Of a stretch of 64,000 nt of DNA, positions 12,355 to 21,545 are shown in pieces. The notes under the pieces are model-generated. The model saw only the letters and a program-made list of their open reading frames with translations. It made no database searches and had not been told where the DNA came from. Position numbers and translations under genes: made by a program. Within the stretch, counting starts at the first letter, position 1; every line of letters begins with the position of its first letter. The stretch comes from Magicicada septendecula (lineage: Eukaryota; Arthropoda; Insecta; Hemiptera; Cicadidae): positions 434,001 to 498,000 of the forward strand of contig JAWRYS010000710.1 in the NCBI GenBank assembly GCA_034769895.1, written 5' to 3'.

Positions 12355-12803
12355 ACTTCATGTCAGACTACTACTACTACTCTCCAGCACTACAGCCCAT
12401 GGTGAGCCTTGGCCTCCGCTACAACCCGTCTCCACTCATCTCTGTCCACTGCCTTCAGTCTCCAGTTCCTAATGCCCATCTTTCTTAGATCTTCTTCCAC
12501 ATCCTGCTGCCATCTTCTTCGAGGCCTTCCTCTTCTTTTTTTGCCCAGTATCGTTCCAATTAATATAGTTTTGGGCATCCTCGTAACATTCATACGGAAT
12601 ACGTGTCCCAGCCATCTAATTCTAGCTGATTTTATGTGTCTCACCAGGTCTTGTCCACCAATCAACTCATTTATTTCACCGTTATTTCGGGTCCTATACA
12701 TATTCCCTTCCTTCACCGGTCCAAATATCTGTCTCAAAATTCTTCTTTCAAAAATTCTTAGTGCACTTATATCCTTATTTACGAGAGACTTCATGTCAGA
12801 CTA
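12355..12803 (-). mobile_element. 5'-truncated LINE insertion with 16-bp target-site duplication
   Basis: ACTTCATGTCAGACTA stands on both sides, at 12355-12370 and 12788-12803. The 417 bp between them encode the last part of a LINE reverse transcriptase on the minus strand and end in a (GTA)n tail (CTACTACTAC on plus at 12371 onward). Target duplication, 5' truncation and a simple-repeat tail are the signature of target-primed reverse transcription. The duplication is exact and the coding frame has no stop, so the insertion is young. Confidence 0.85.
12390..12787 (-). CDS. LINE reverse-transcriptase C-terminal fragment
   Basis: The fragment is about 130 residues and uninterrupted. It contains RILRQIFGPVKEGN, then RIRWLGHVFRM and a basic GKKRRGRPRRRWQQDVEEDL stretch, all typical of the C-terminus of insect endonuclease/reverse-transcriptase proteins of non-LTR elements. 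The apparent start ATG at 12794 lies within the target-site duplication and is fortuitous, so the true element sequence begins at 12787. Endonuclease and RT palm are missing through 5' truncation. The fragment cannot act alone. It is probably a different family from the fragment at 4432-4940, because the tail motifs differ. Confidence 0.8.
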
Positions 12804-12949
12804 TTTCTCCAAAATTATACAATGAAATAGATGCATAATATTTTTTCTGAGATTCACTACCTGATTACGACAATTACAATTATAACAGTAATTACTTACT
12901 CTAACATCTTACCTTATTCTATGACAGACAGCCCAGTCTGCTTTCACAC

Positions 12950-13009
<60 letters not shown>

Positions 13010-13120
13010 ATACACACACACACACTAATTTAACACAAACCCATTTTATTTTAGAACCCCATTTCTTCAAATTATTTATCAAATACCCCTTGCCGGCCGC
13101 GTGGCATCCCCTCGACCTCG
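12804..13120. repeat. intergenic sequence with (CA)n microsatellite at 12951-13024
   Basis: An interrupted CA tract of about 37 units with two TA variants near its right end. The remaining sequence shows nothing codable. CCGGCCGC near 13093 is an isolated GC patch just outside the candidate LTR. Confidence 0.85.
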
Positions 13121-13811
13121 TGTTACCATTACTGCCAAATTTAGTTACTTTGATCGAAAATACACTTTATTATTTCATTTTGACGTCACTGTTCTCGTTG
13201 TCAATTTTGCCGAACTACACGCACTGTTTTCCTGGTGTTAGAATGTTATTTTTGAAAACACGTGTTGTCGGGCAACCTGCGCAGGTTGTAGTCAGTGAGG
13301 GACTGCGAGCGTCTATAAGTTCCCTCTCTACTCGATATATTTTTTGAAGAAGACGGAAAGCAATGCTTTTCTATTTGATCGTCACTGCTGTGGCACATTC
13401 AACACATGTGTTTTTTGTGTTGTAGACGTGGATGACATTTGGTGAGCACTGGTTGACGTCACAAAAGAGGCTGGGCTTAAACTTTATTTCCTCCAGCTCA
13501 GACCACGAGGCGAACAGAAATATTGTCGTCAAGCCATGTTGCTTTACTACCGTGGCGTCGTCTGCGCACATGCTGCTGTAGTGTGTTTGGGCGTAGATGG
13601 CACACAGCCGCAAAATTCTTAGAATTGACGTCTGGCACATTCCTTTGCAGATGTTTCACAACCGCTATTGCGTACTGTTTCTTTGTTCGCACAATGCTTT
13701 TATTCAAACACGTGGCCGTATACACATTTGGCAATGAATTTAAAATATTTAATAAAATGAAACCCCAAAAATTAATAAAAATAAAAAAATCCCTTTATTT
13801 GACCCGTTACA
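13121..13811 (-). repeat. candidate 3' LTR of the Gypsy element
   Basis: The right edge is well supported. On the minus strand a G9 tract is followed by TAT and then TGTAACGGG, a typical polypurine-tract/LTR junction. The left edge at 13121 is a guess, chosen because TGTTACC there gives a TG...CA element of 691 bp with near-complementary ends. In minus orientation it holds a TATA-like ATATATC (13335-13341), a polyadenylation-type AATAAA near 13163, and CRE-type TGACGTC sites near 13182, 13454 and 13625. The second LTR is not in the window, so the boundary cannot be confirmed. Confidence 0.5.
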
Positions 13812-13823
13812 ATACCCCCCCCC
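13812..13823 (-). promoter_or_regulatory. polypurine tract (G9) of the Gypsy element
   Basis: Nine consecutive C on plus at 13815-13823, which is G9 on the element's sense strand, lie three bases from the LTR end. This is the expected position of the plus-strand primer for reverse transcription. Confidence 0.7.
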
Positions 13824-13824
13824 T

Positions 13825-13862
13825 AATGAGATATCTTCTGCCGAAACAGAAGAAATCTCATT
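13825..13862. repeat. 16-bp inverted repeat beside the polypurine tract
   Basis: AATGAGATATCTTCTG at 13825-13840 pairs with 13847-13862 at 15 of 16 positions around a 6-nt loop. It directly abuts the G9 tract on its upstream side in the element's RNA. A structure at this place could influence plus-strand priming or RNA 3' processing, but that is inference. Confidence 0.75.
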
Positions 13863-16314
13863 GCTAACCCCTAAGGGGACCGGTGAGGATATGGTGCCAA
13901 CAACCCCCTTTAGCTCTTATACATCATGGGTAAACAACCCCCCTGGCTCGGCGACTATGGCCGCATCTGAACGAGATCACTGGACTTCTCTATACGAGAT
14001 CCCAACACCATAAAATCGAACAGACACGCACCACAGCGCACCTCCCCTTCTAACATGCCGCACAAAAAATCCAAATCCCTGGTCTTATATCATGCCAGAT
14101 CCTCAACCAATATGTTCTTCCTTATCATGCACACTGGGCTGCCTTTAGCAGTTACTGGGCTTGTACACACACTTATAACTACATCCTAGCCAAAATTTCA
14201 TTCTTACCTTCAAAAAATTTATTTCAGTTAAAATCAAACAGCTATTTTCTTCAAAATCAAAAATAAAATCTTTTATCTGACTTGATTAATTCTCTTCGTT
14301 ATTATTGATAATTAGAAAACAAATAAATTGAACATTTATTAAAAACATGAACCTCCTTATCCTAACATTGGGTTAGACCCATATCCTAAACAATACAATT
14401 CAATAAAAAACACTAGTAACACAGCTAAACAATAATATAATCAAAATTCAAAACATCAATTAGATAGCAAGCACAAAATCAAAAAAATTTTTGAAAAAAA
14501 AATTTAAATTTATTAAAATATATCAATATTAAAATTATTTAAATTTATTTAAATTAATGAAGAAACAAAATTGGCATCACTTCATTGCCAAAACGGGTCT
14601 AGTATAGAACATCACCCATCAGCTGATCAAACTGGGTCAAGTCAAGAACCTTGACCTACATAAGTTATACATAAGCTACATCAGAAAATACATTAAACAT
14701 CTCTAACATTTTTTATCTTCAAACATAATAAAACATAATAAAATAAGACATTTAAAATTACCATAGTATTAATACAATTAGCGAATAAAATTGACATTTA
14801 AATTGCTCGAAATTACACATTTCACAACTTTACTTTATTCTCAAATTCTATTAAAATTGTCTATTGTTTCAATTAAAATTCTATATGTTTACTATAACTC
14901 TCTTTTCTTTACTATTCGCAATCTCCATTAGTTTGGGTGATTTAATTATTTATACTAACTTGATTTACAACTTGGTATGCATACATTTATAATCTTTACC
15001 TCTCTGACTCTAATACTCATTAACAGCTTTAACTAACATGACACCCATCTCTATCAAATACTCTCTTAACCCAACTTACTACTCAACTCAATTCGCCACA
15101 TTCTACTCTTATATAAAAAAAATACTCTCTAACCCTTTGTACTCAGGATGTGTGTTTCCCCCCCCCCCAAAAGCTCATTCCCTTATGTTGGTTCCTGGAT
15201 TCTACCTAAGGCAACCCTTTCCGGCGCTAAACGGTCCCTTCCCGTCCCAACCACTTTTGTTGCGGACTCCTACCACCCCATCCCCTCTTACAAAATTCCC
15301 ATAAACTAATTACCATTCTCATTACATCACTTCAATTACAACAAAATACCTCAATTTACTTATTACATCAATATATCAATCAATACTCTACATAAATTCC
15401 CCATATCTACTGTGTCACTATCCATATTTCTCAAATTCTACATCACATTTATTCATAACAATATTTATTCATCTCTATTACCACTTTAAACTCAACTTGG
15501 ACTGATCTACATGTCCCAACAAAATATTAATCACCCAAAATCTACCTGTACTATTTCTTACACATCATTTAAAATTCTCAACTATATCAAATTATTTTCA
15601 TCATTTAAAATAAAATCTTTAACACATTCAAATCACTATTCAAACATTGATTACCTTGGAAATTTACAAACAATTTATACGCGACATTCTACTGCTGATC
15701 AGCTGATTTTCTTAGCAAGGTGAATGACCTTACTACAAACACATTTCAAAATTATACAAATTATATGAAATACATATTTTTATCAATCCTTATCTCTAAC
15801 ACAATAAAATAATACCTTTACAAAACAGAATAAACACAGTATAATAAACATATGAACACCTATTTATCAAATCATAATACAAGCATTTAATTAGTGCAAA
15901 AGTGAGTTATCATCTTTAAGTTATAAAATTTGAATTCGTTGCTCACCTGAGCAACCCCCCATCCACACACACTATTGTTTTTTTTCTGTTGGACTGTGGC
16001 GCCCACTGGCTTCCACAAGGACGGCATAGTTGGAGGAATTTCACATCTCCTTGTCCTTGCTTCAGCGTTATATTTGAACTATTTAGACATCAACATATCT
16101 TTGTTATATAATTATGCGCCCTTAATGCGGGTCTACCACCTGGCTTCGCTGTCCCTACTCGGACAGAGTGGCAGCCGCTGTTCCATAGTTTCCGGGATTT
16201 CCCCTAGTTTCACCCCCCATTAATTTCTAGTATCAACCAATTTCAAGCCAGCTATGGTCAAGGGTCTTAATTTATGGCCATAGCTGACCGCTAGCCAAAA
16301 CCACGATTAGTGCT

Positions 16315-16344
16315 GGTAAGGCAGTAATCGCCCGAAAAATCGGG
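16315..16344 (-). repeat. 3'-region hairpin motif, copy 1
   Basis: GGTAAGGC followed by CGCCCGAAAAATCGGGG. The CCCGA/TCGGG arms (16331-16344) form a perfect 5-bp stem around AAAA. It is preceded by CCACGATTAGTGCT, similar to the text before copy 3. Confidence 0.7.
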
Positions 16345-16835
16345 GAAATCAACTCTACCTTCAGGCATGTTATCATCATCATTTATCTGCACGGCACGGC
16401 AGTTTATCAGTATACAATATAAAATTGTAAAAAAGGGTGTGCCGTGCATTTTACGCCATCTTGGCCTCCGATGGAGGTAACACTCTGTTACCCCCAACAC
16501 TTTCCGCTATCTACTGTGGCACATGCCACCACAGCGATAGCACACTAATAACTAAACTAAATCCTTCATTTGCAGTTTCTACACTCCATTATTATATCAC
16601 TTATATAAGCACCAATCTACCCCCCAAAATTACCCACATCTCTTGTATGACAACAAGTTTTTATTTTATTTAACACACTTCAACACGTCCCAACTTTAAC
16701 TGGTACTACAAATTTTACAATTATTTGGTCACTTATTTATTAAAATTTATATAAATTTAAAATTATAAACATTCCAAATTATTTTGATCTTTATTTACAC
16801 TGGAGGCTGACTTTATCCTTAACACTATTAGGGTT

Positions 16836-16865
16836 GGTAAGGCTGAGATCGCCCGAAAAGTCGGA
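16836..16865 (-). repeat. 3'-region hairpin motif, copy 2
   Basis: GGTAAGGC then GCCCGAAAAGTCGGAG, with a CCGA/TCGG stem and an AAAG loop. It lies 521 bp from copy 1. Confidence 0.7.
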
Positions 16866-17375
16866 GTCCTGCCAAAAAAAGAATCGGCACTAGGTAGACA
16901 TACTATGTGAATTCACGTCCCATTACCACTACCTTCTGCACCATATTCATCCCTTTTGTTTTCCCATTTATTCAAACCCGCCTTCTACCTCGCGCCAATC
17001 CCTCTTGCAACAAAATTCGTCTTTTCAGACTACACTGAAACTATTGTCAATGGCTAAATTTTAGTTTCGCCATTTACACTGAAATTTTAACTTGTACACA
17101 CTGCCTTTTATTTAGGTGCAGCCTCCATTATTTACAGACACTCTAAGGCAGTGCAGGTACGTGATAGGTACACCTGGCCGCTGCACCATGAGTGTATAAA
17201 AAAAAAAATCATGTATGTCACGTACCTTTATGGGTCCCCCGCCCCATTCAAATGTGGTGTAGATTTCTACTTTTAACCAATTTTGGTGGAGCCGGACCAT
17301 CGTTGCGTTCACCGCCCGAAGGAAGATCCTCCAACCATGGCCCGGCTTCAAGTTCCGAAAACCACGGCCAGGACT

Positions 17376-17404
17376 GGTAAGGTCGTGACCGCCCGAAAAT
17401 GGGG
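17376..17404 (-). repeat. 3'-region hairpin motif, copy 3
   Basis: GGTAAGGT then GCCCGAAAATGGGGG, with a CCC/GGG stem retained and shifted by one base. It lies 540 bp from copy 2 and about 60 bp downstream of the integrase stop. Confidence 0.7.
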
Positions 17405-17464
17405 GAAAGTCCCTTCTGAAAACATAAAACAACATTTTAAATACTATCTATAGAATTTAAACAT

Positions 17465-18496
17465 TTAAAGTGACCGATATAACTTCAAGTTCGTCGCATT
17501 TTGTGTACCTACTATTTCCTGCGTTGTTGGATTCCGTAACACATACGCATTTTGCATCTTTATTTCTACAACTTCATAGCACCCTTCATATAACAAGAAA
17601 AACTTCTTTATTTCTTTATCTTGGGCACTTGACAAATCATGCCTCTTTACTAACACTAATTGACCTACCTCATATTTGGTCCATTTACCCTTCGCATCGT
17701 GTCTCTGCTTCCTCCGTTCTCCTTTTGTAAGTAAATTTTCATTTGCTAATCTAATCTTCATGTTTACGTCCATAATTTGATTTTCTGGTGGGTATTCAAA
17801 AAGTTGTTCCAATATCCTGGGTGGCCTTGTTCCTCTGATTAATTCATGCGGCGTAAATCCGGTGGATTCATGGGTGGTACAATTCAGCCACTCCTCTACT
17901 TTCTTAACGTAGGATGGCCATTCTGTGTGTTTGGCGTGACAATATGCCCGAAATATCCTACCAATCTCTCTCATCACCTGTTCTGCCTGGTTCGACTGTG
18001 GATGGTAAACTGCTGTATGCTTGGGTATGATGCCTTCCCATCCAAGAGTCTGTCGCCACTTGCCGCTTATAAACTGTGGTCCATGGTCAGATAAAATTAT
18101 TTTTGGTTTTCCTACCTTAATCATGTAATCTCGTACTATCTTTTCGCTGAGGACCTTGCTCGTTGCTCTCTTAACACTATACAACATAACAAATTTCGAA
18201 AAAGTGTCTAAAACTACAAATACATACAATACGCCCCCTCTACCTCTAGGTAATGGCCCATACAAATCAACTGCAACTAAATCAAATGGTCTCTCAACTT
18301 TTATATAATTCATCTCCCCTTCTACTCTATAGTTCACTACTTTCGATTTCCGACACAAATCACACACTCTTAACACTCTTCTAACTCTCCTCTCCATATT
18401 CTTAAATATACATGATTCCTTTAAGACATTAGCACACTTTCTTGCCCCAAAATGCCCATACCTTATATGGCAATCCCAAATAATTTTATCTACCAA
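17465..18496 (-). CDS. Gypsy integrase
   Basis: The 343-residue reading frame inserts the reverse-transcribed element into host DNA. An HHCC zinc-binding N-domain is present (H10, H15, C45, C48 with C-x2-C as CDLC). The catalytic D,D-35-E triad follows, with D77 in VAVDLYG, D137 in LSDHGPQF and E172 in NQAEQVMREIGR. D137 to E172 is exactly 35 residues. The C-terminal part has a basic stretch and a GPY/F-like module (KYEVGQLVLVKRHD...FLLYEGCYEV). No chromodomain is seen. The ATG at 18496 is not the native start. The integrase should be the end of one pol polyprotein and is separated from the RT frame by a single-base frame change between about 18496 and 18545. All catalytic residues are intact. 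Confidence 0.92.
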   Translation of the reverse strand: MVDKIIWDCHIRYGHFGARKCANVLKESCIFKNMERRVRRVLRVCDLCRKSKVVNYRVEGEMNYIKVERPFDLVAVDLYGPLPRGRGGVLYVFVVLDTFSKFVMLYSVKRATSKVLSEKIVRDYMIKVGKPKIILSDHGPQFISGKWRQTLGWEGIIPKHTAVYHPQSNQAEQVMREIGRIFRAYCHAKHTEWPSYVKKVEEWLNCTTHESTGFTPHELIRGTRPPRILEQLFEYPPENQIMDVNMKIRLANENLLTKGERRKQRHDAKGKWTKYEVGQLVLVKRHDLSSAQDKEIKKFFLLYEGCYEVVEIKMQNAYVLRNPTTQEIVGTQNATNLKLYRSL

Positions 18497-18510
18497 CCCT
18501 TCTGGTATAA

Positions 18511-20841
18511 CTAGCCTCCAATCACGCCCTCCCCTTCTACCTTTTTAAACAGAATCCCTTGATATACCTGAAAACGTGTATTATATTCAGATCCATCTAT
18601 CTCCGTTTCTAAACTAACAATTATTTTACCCAATTTACTTTCAGATCTTTGCATATTCTTAATGTCCCTTAACTCCTCACCAAAAATTCTATCTTCTCTA
18701 GTTAATCTAAAAATTTCTATCTCTTTAAGGTCCCTACCTGTTTTATTTTCTATAAAATCTACCCTGGAAAGCGTGTCTGGTACTTTATTATCTGACCCCT
18801 TTATGTACTCCCAGGAAAAGTTATATTCTTGTAAAGCTAATACCCACCTGGTCAGACGACTGTGTGTCAATTTGCAAGAATTCAGAGAAGACAGTGCCTT
18901 GTGGTCCGTTCGGATTACCGTTTCGTTTCCCAGGATGTATGTCCGGAATTTCCCCACGGCGAACACAATGCTTAAAAGTTCCTTCTCAGTGGTGGTATAA
19001 TTTTTCTCAGCAGACAGAAGCGACCTACTGGCGAAGGCGATGGTCAGATGTTCCTTATCGCAGCCCTCCTGGTAGAGCTCTGCCCCTAAAGCTACGTTGC
19101 TTGCATCTGTCTGTAAATAAAAGGTTTTATTAAAATCAGGATGATTCATCATAATCATATGGCTAAATTTTCTCTTAATTTCGTTGAATGCGTTGCGTTC
19201 CATATCTCCCCATATCCACTGCTTGTTCTTCTGGAGTACTGCACTTAGTTTTGATGTTGTGTGTGCATAATTTTCTTGGAACTTCCTATAGAAATTGCAT
19301 AAACCTAAAAAACTTTGCAATTGTTTGATGTTTTTTGGTTCTGGGAAGCGCATAATAGCTTCTACCTTGTCCGGGTTGGCTAATATTCCCTCTTGCGTAA
19401 TAATAAAACCTAAGAAGTGTATTTCTGTTTGTAAAAACTTAAATTTATCCCAATTAACTGTCAGACCCCCTTTTTGTAACTTGTCTAACACATATTCTAT
19501 ATGCTCTAAATGTTCAGTAAATGTTCTGGATGCTATCAGTATGTCATCTACGTACACTGTTAAAAAATCTAAATCTTTAGGTTGTAATATCTTATCCAAA
19601 CATTTAATAAAACTAGCAACTCTGGTGTTTAATCCAAATGGTAGACGTTTGAACTGATAATTCTTACCGTTAAAAAGAAAAGCAGTATATCTTCTACTCT
19701 CTACTGCTAACGGTACCTGCCAATATCCTGCTGTTAAATCTAATGATGTCATGTACTTAACGCCACTAAATTTCTGTAAAATTTCATTAATTGGTTCCGG
19801 TGATTCCCGGTCAGGTATAATAATTTGATTTATCTTTCTAGCATCTAGACACAGTCTTACCTTTTCATCCTTCTTAATCACTATGACTAACGGGTTTGAG
19901 TAAGGCGATATCGATCGTTCAGTTATGTCTCCCTGCATCATCCGGTCTAATTCCTCCTGCACGGCTCTTCTCTTCGGAAATGATACTGGATAACTCCTCT
20001 GCATGTAGGGTGCGTGTTCCCGAACCTTCAGCTCACATATGTAGTCCTTCGCTCTCCCTGGCGATTCATCAAACACATCTCTGAAGCGCTCCACGACCGT
20101 CCACAACTCCTCTCGCTGAGTATTTCCTACAACTACACCTTCACTAAAAAATTTGTTGGCTCTATTTATCCACACACTCTCATCACTCACATGCATCTCT
20201 CCCTCCTCATTTTCTATATTCTCACTCTCTCGACACACATTTATTTTAGTTTCTATCTCTCCATCGCCTACCTGCTTGTGTATCATTTTTATTCCCGTAA
20301 CTTTAACTTCATTTACTACCTTCTTAAATTTTACCCCGACTGGTTTACTCCCATTTTCAAATTTTACTATTTGTTTATTGAAATCTATTATTGCCCCATT
20401 TCTCTCCAAAAAGTCATTTCCTAATATTACATCTAAACTCAACCCCTTAACCACTAGGAATGTGTTTTCAAACTCAACTTCATTTATCAAAATATTTAAT
20501 TGTACTTGTCTAGTTATTCTTTTACTTCTTACCCCAGTTACCCCCACTACTGTAACTCCCGCAACGGGTAACGATGGTATATTCTTATTTATTTCTTTTA
20601 ATTCTTCCATTACATTCTCAGAAATTACAGAGATCTCACTACCTGTATCAATCAAGGTCTTATAACTCTTACCTTCTATGTTGACTGTCACCTCCGTCAG
20701 TCCGGTTTTGTGCTCCATCACTTTGGTGTCCTCTTCTTCCAATAATTCCTTCGCCATGTCCACTTTGATGATATTACTCAAGTATTCGTCTGTTACTTGG
20801 ACCCGGTTCTCCGTTGACAATGGTTGGGCCCGATTGTCCAT
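18511..20841 (-). CDS. Gypsy pol: protease, reverse transcriptase, RNase H
   Basis: The 776 residues carry a retropepsin with D65-T-G-S (LIDTGSE), then RT with LCLDARKIN at 330-339, SLDLTAGYWQ (D368), RLPFGL and the catalytic YVDD at 430-433. RNase H follows with D579 (TDAS), the TEKELL block near 618-623 and D646 (TDHKAL). The tail DTLSR introduces the integrase linker. The frame ends in an early TAG at about 18511 because of a one-base lesion, and integrase continues in another frame. The start ATG at 20841 lies six bases beyond the gag stop (20847-20849). The pol frame is open upstream of it and lies in the -1 frame relative to gag, so translation could be by frameshifting or by reinitiation. 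All catalytic residues are present, so the copy is young. Confidence 0.93.
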   Translation of the reverse strand: MDNRAQPLSTENRVQVTDEYLSNIIKVDMAKELLEEEDTKVMEHKTGLTEVTVNIEGKSYKTLIDTGSEISVISENVMEELKEINKNIPSLPVAGVTVVGVTGVRSKRITRQVQLNILINEVEFENTFLVVKGLSLDVILGNDFLERNGAIIDFNKQIVKFENGSKPVGVKFKKVVNEVKVTGIKMIHKQVGDGEIETKINVCRESENIENEEGEMHVSDESVWINRANKFFSEGVVVGNTQREELWTVVERFRDVFDESPGRAKDYICELKVREHAPYMQRSYPVSFPKRRAVQEELDRMMQGDITERSISPYSNPLVIVIKKDEKVRLCLDARKINQIIIPDRESPEPINEILQKFSGVKYMTSLDLTAGYWQVPLAVESRRYTAFLFNGKNYQFKRLPFGLNTRVASFIKCLDKILQPKDLDFLTVYVDDILIASRTFTEHLEHIEYVLDKLQKGGLTVNWDKFKFLQTEIHFLGFIITQEGILANPDKVEAIMRFPEPKNIKQLQSFLGLCNFYRKFQENYAHTTSKLSAVLQKNKQWIWGDMERNAFNEIKRKFSHMIMMNHPDFNKTFYLQTDASNVALGAELYQEGCDKEHLTIAFASRSLLSAEKNYTTTEKELLSIVFAVGKFRTYILGNETVIRTDHKALSSLNSCKLTHSRLTRWVLALQEYNFSWEYIKGSDNKVPDTLSRVDFIENKTGRDLKEIEIFRLTREDRIFGEELRDIKNMQRSESKLGKIIVSLETEIDGSEYNTRFQVYQGILFKKVEGEGVIGG

Positions 20842-20846
20842 TGTCC

Positions 20847-21545
20847 TTAGTTTACCGTGAAGGGACCTGCTACGGCTTGGTTGTTTCCTCCTCTTCCTCG
20901 GTTGTAATTTCCACCTCCTCTCGGCGCTCCTCTATGGTATTCTGCTCCTCTCTGCTGCTGACTTGGCTGGTATGTCTGCTCACTGCGTTGACACTCTCTG
21001 TTCTTATGACATATAAAACAAGTTGTTCTATTAGAATAGTTATCTACATTACAGTCTCTACATCTCCAACTCTCGCCCCTATTATCAAAATTTCCCCCCC
21101 CGCACTCCTCTATGAAAGTTCGGTGTTCCCCTATACTGATGATAATTATTATTGTTTAATACCACTGGTGGATTCGAACGCCTCCCTATGTCACATTCCC
21201 CAATATTTTGTAACACGTCTAACATACTCTCCAGTTCATTTATGTTTACGATTTCTCTCGTCATTAACGTAATTTGCACCTCTCTGGGCAGCTGTTTGCT
21301 AATATGTCTCACAAATGACTGGAACGGCAACGGCGGTTCTAGGTACTTGGCCTCATTGTATATTGTCATTACATACATGGTTAAATGATTATTGATTCTC
21401 CCAAAATTCCCAGTTCCCATTATTTTGCTACGTAAAATTTCTTGGTCCTCTTCTGACCAATACTTGTTCCGGAATGCTAACTCAAATTTCTCATAACTAC
21501 TCCATTCGGTATTATGTACTTCCGCCCATATTTTGGCATTACCCT
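20847..21545 (-). pseudogene. Gypsy gag, C-terminal half, truncated and frameshifted
   Basis: The sense frame enters at 21545 inside the capsid region (AEVHNTEWSSYEKFELAFRN, then YWSEEDQEIL). It continues through AKYLEPPLPFQSFVRHISK and a linker to an RG-rich segment. A run of eight C at 21094-21101 (G8 on the sense strand) shifts the frame. Beyond it comes a zinc finger at 21009-21068 with the spacing W-x-C-x2-C-x3-N-x6-C-x2-C, which matches RanBP2-type fingers better than the usual gag CCHC knuckle. An RGG/GN-rich tail ends at TAA 20847-20849. The capsid part is recognisably related to the gag of the tandem array (shared WSE, AKxLEPxxP). The N-terminal half is missing because the array's LTR abuts at 21546. 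Confidence 0.8.
21009..21068 (-). other. RanBP2-type zinc finger coding segment in Gypsy gag
   Basis: The segment encodes 20 residues from W to the fourth C: WRCRDC, then NVDN, then a TTCFIC ending. The W, four C and N positions fit the RanBP2 consensus exactly. The role in gag would be RNA binding, replacing or supplementing the zinc knuckle. Confidence 0.75.

Larger units (their letters stand above)
13863..17464 (-). other. 3.6-kb 3' non-coding region of the Gypsy element
   Basis: Between the integrase stop and the polypurine tract there is no env-like or other convincing ORF on the sense (minus) strand. The sense strand is A-rich and the plus strand C/T-rich. The region carries three copies of a hairpin motif (listed separately) and an 11-bp hairpin at 16249-16259/16276-16286. 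The frame at 17112-17435 has no recognisable domain. Most Gypsy elements have a far shorter 3' region unless it encodes env. Confidence 0.6.
13121..21545 (-). mobile_element. autonomous Ty3/Gypsy LTR retrotransposon, 5' end missing
   Basis: From right to left on the plus map the element has partial gag, protease-RT-RNase H, integrase, a long 3' non-coding region, a polypurine tract and a candidate 3' LTR. The domain order with integrase after RNase H defines Ty3/Gypsy. The gag stops at 21545, exactly where the TGTAAG terminus of the tandem array begins. The N-terminal half of gag, the primer-binding site and the 5' LTR are therefore not in the window, and may lie beyond the array if the array inserted here. 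Single frameshifts separate RT from integrase and split gag, so this copy is probably inactive but recent. Confidence 0.8.

Noticed and set aside
13523-13867. 114-residue plus-strand ORF in the candidate LTR
   Set aside because: It overlaps the LTR and polypurine tract on the antisense strand, with no domain.
16836-17404. GCCCGAAAA repeats as a CRISPR-like array
   Set aside because: There are only three copies, about 530 bp apart, with diverged flanks in a eukaryotic retroelement.
17112-17435. 107-residue minus-strand ORF just downstream of integrase as an env remnant
   Set aside because: I see no signal peptide, transmembrane segment or fusion-type motif, and part of it is the hairpin motif.
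19889-20084. Plus-strand ORFs across 17.5-20.9 kb
   Set aside because: They are antisense shadows of pol.
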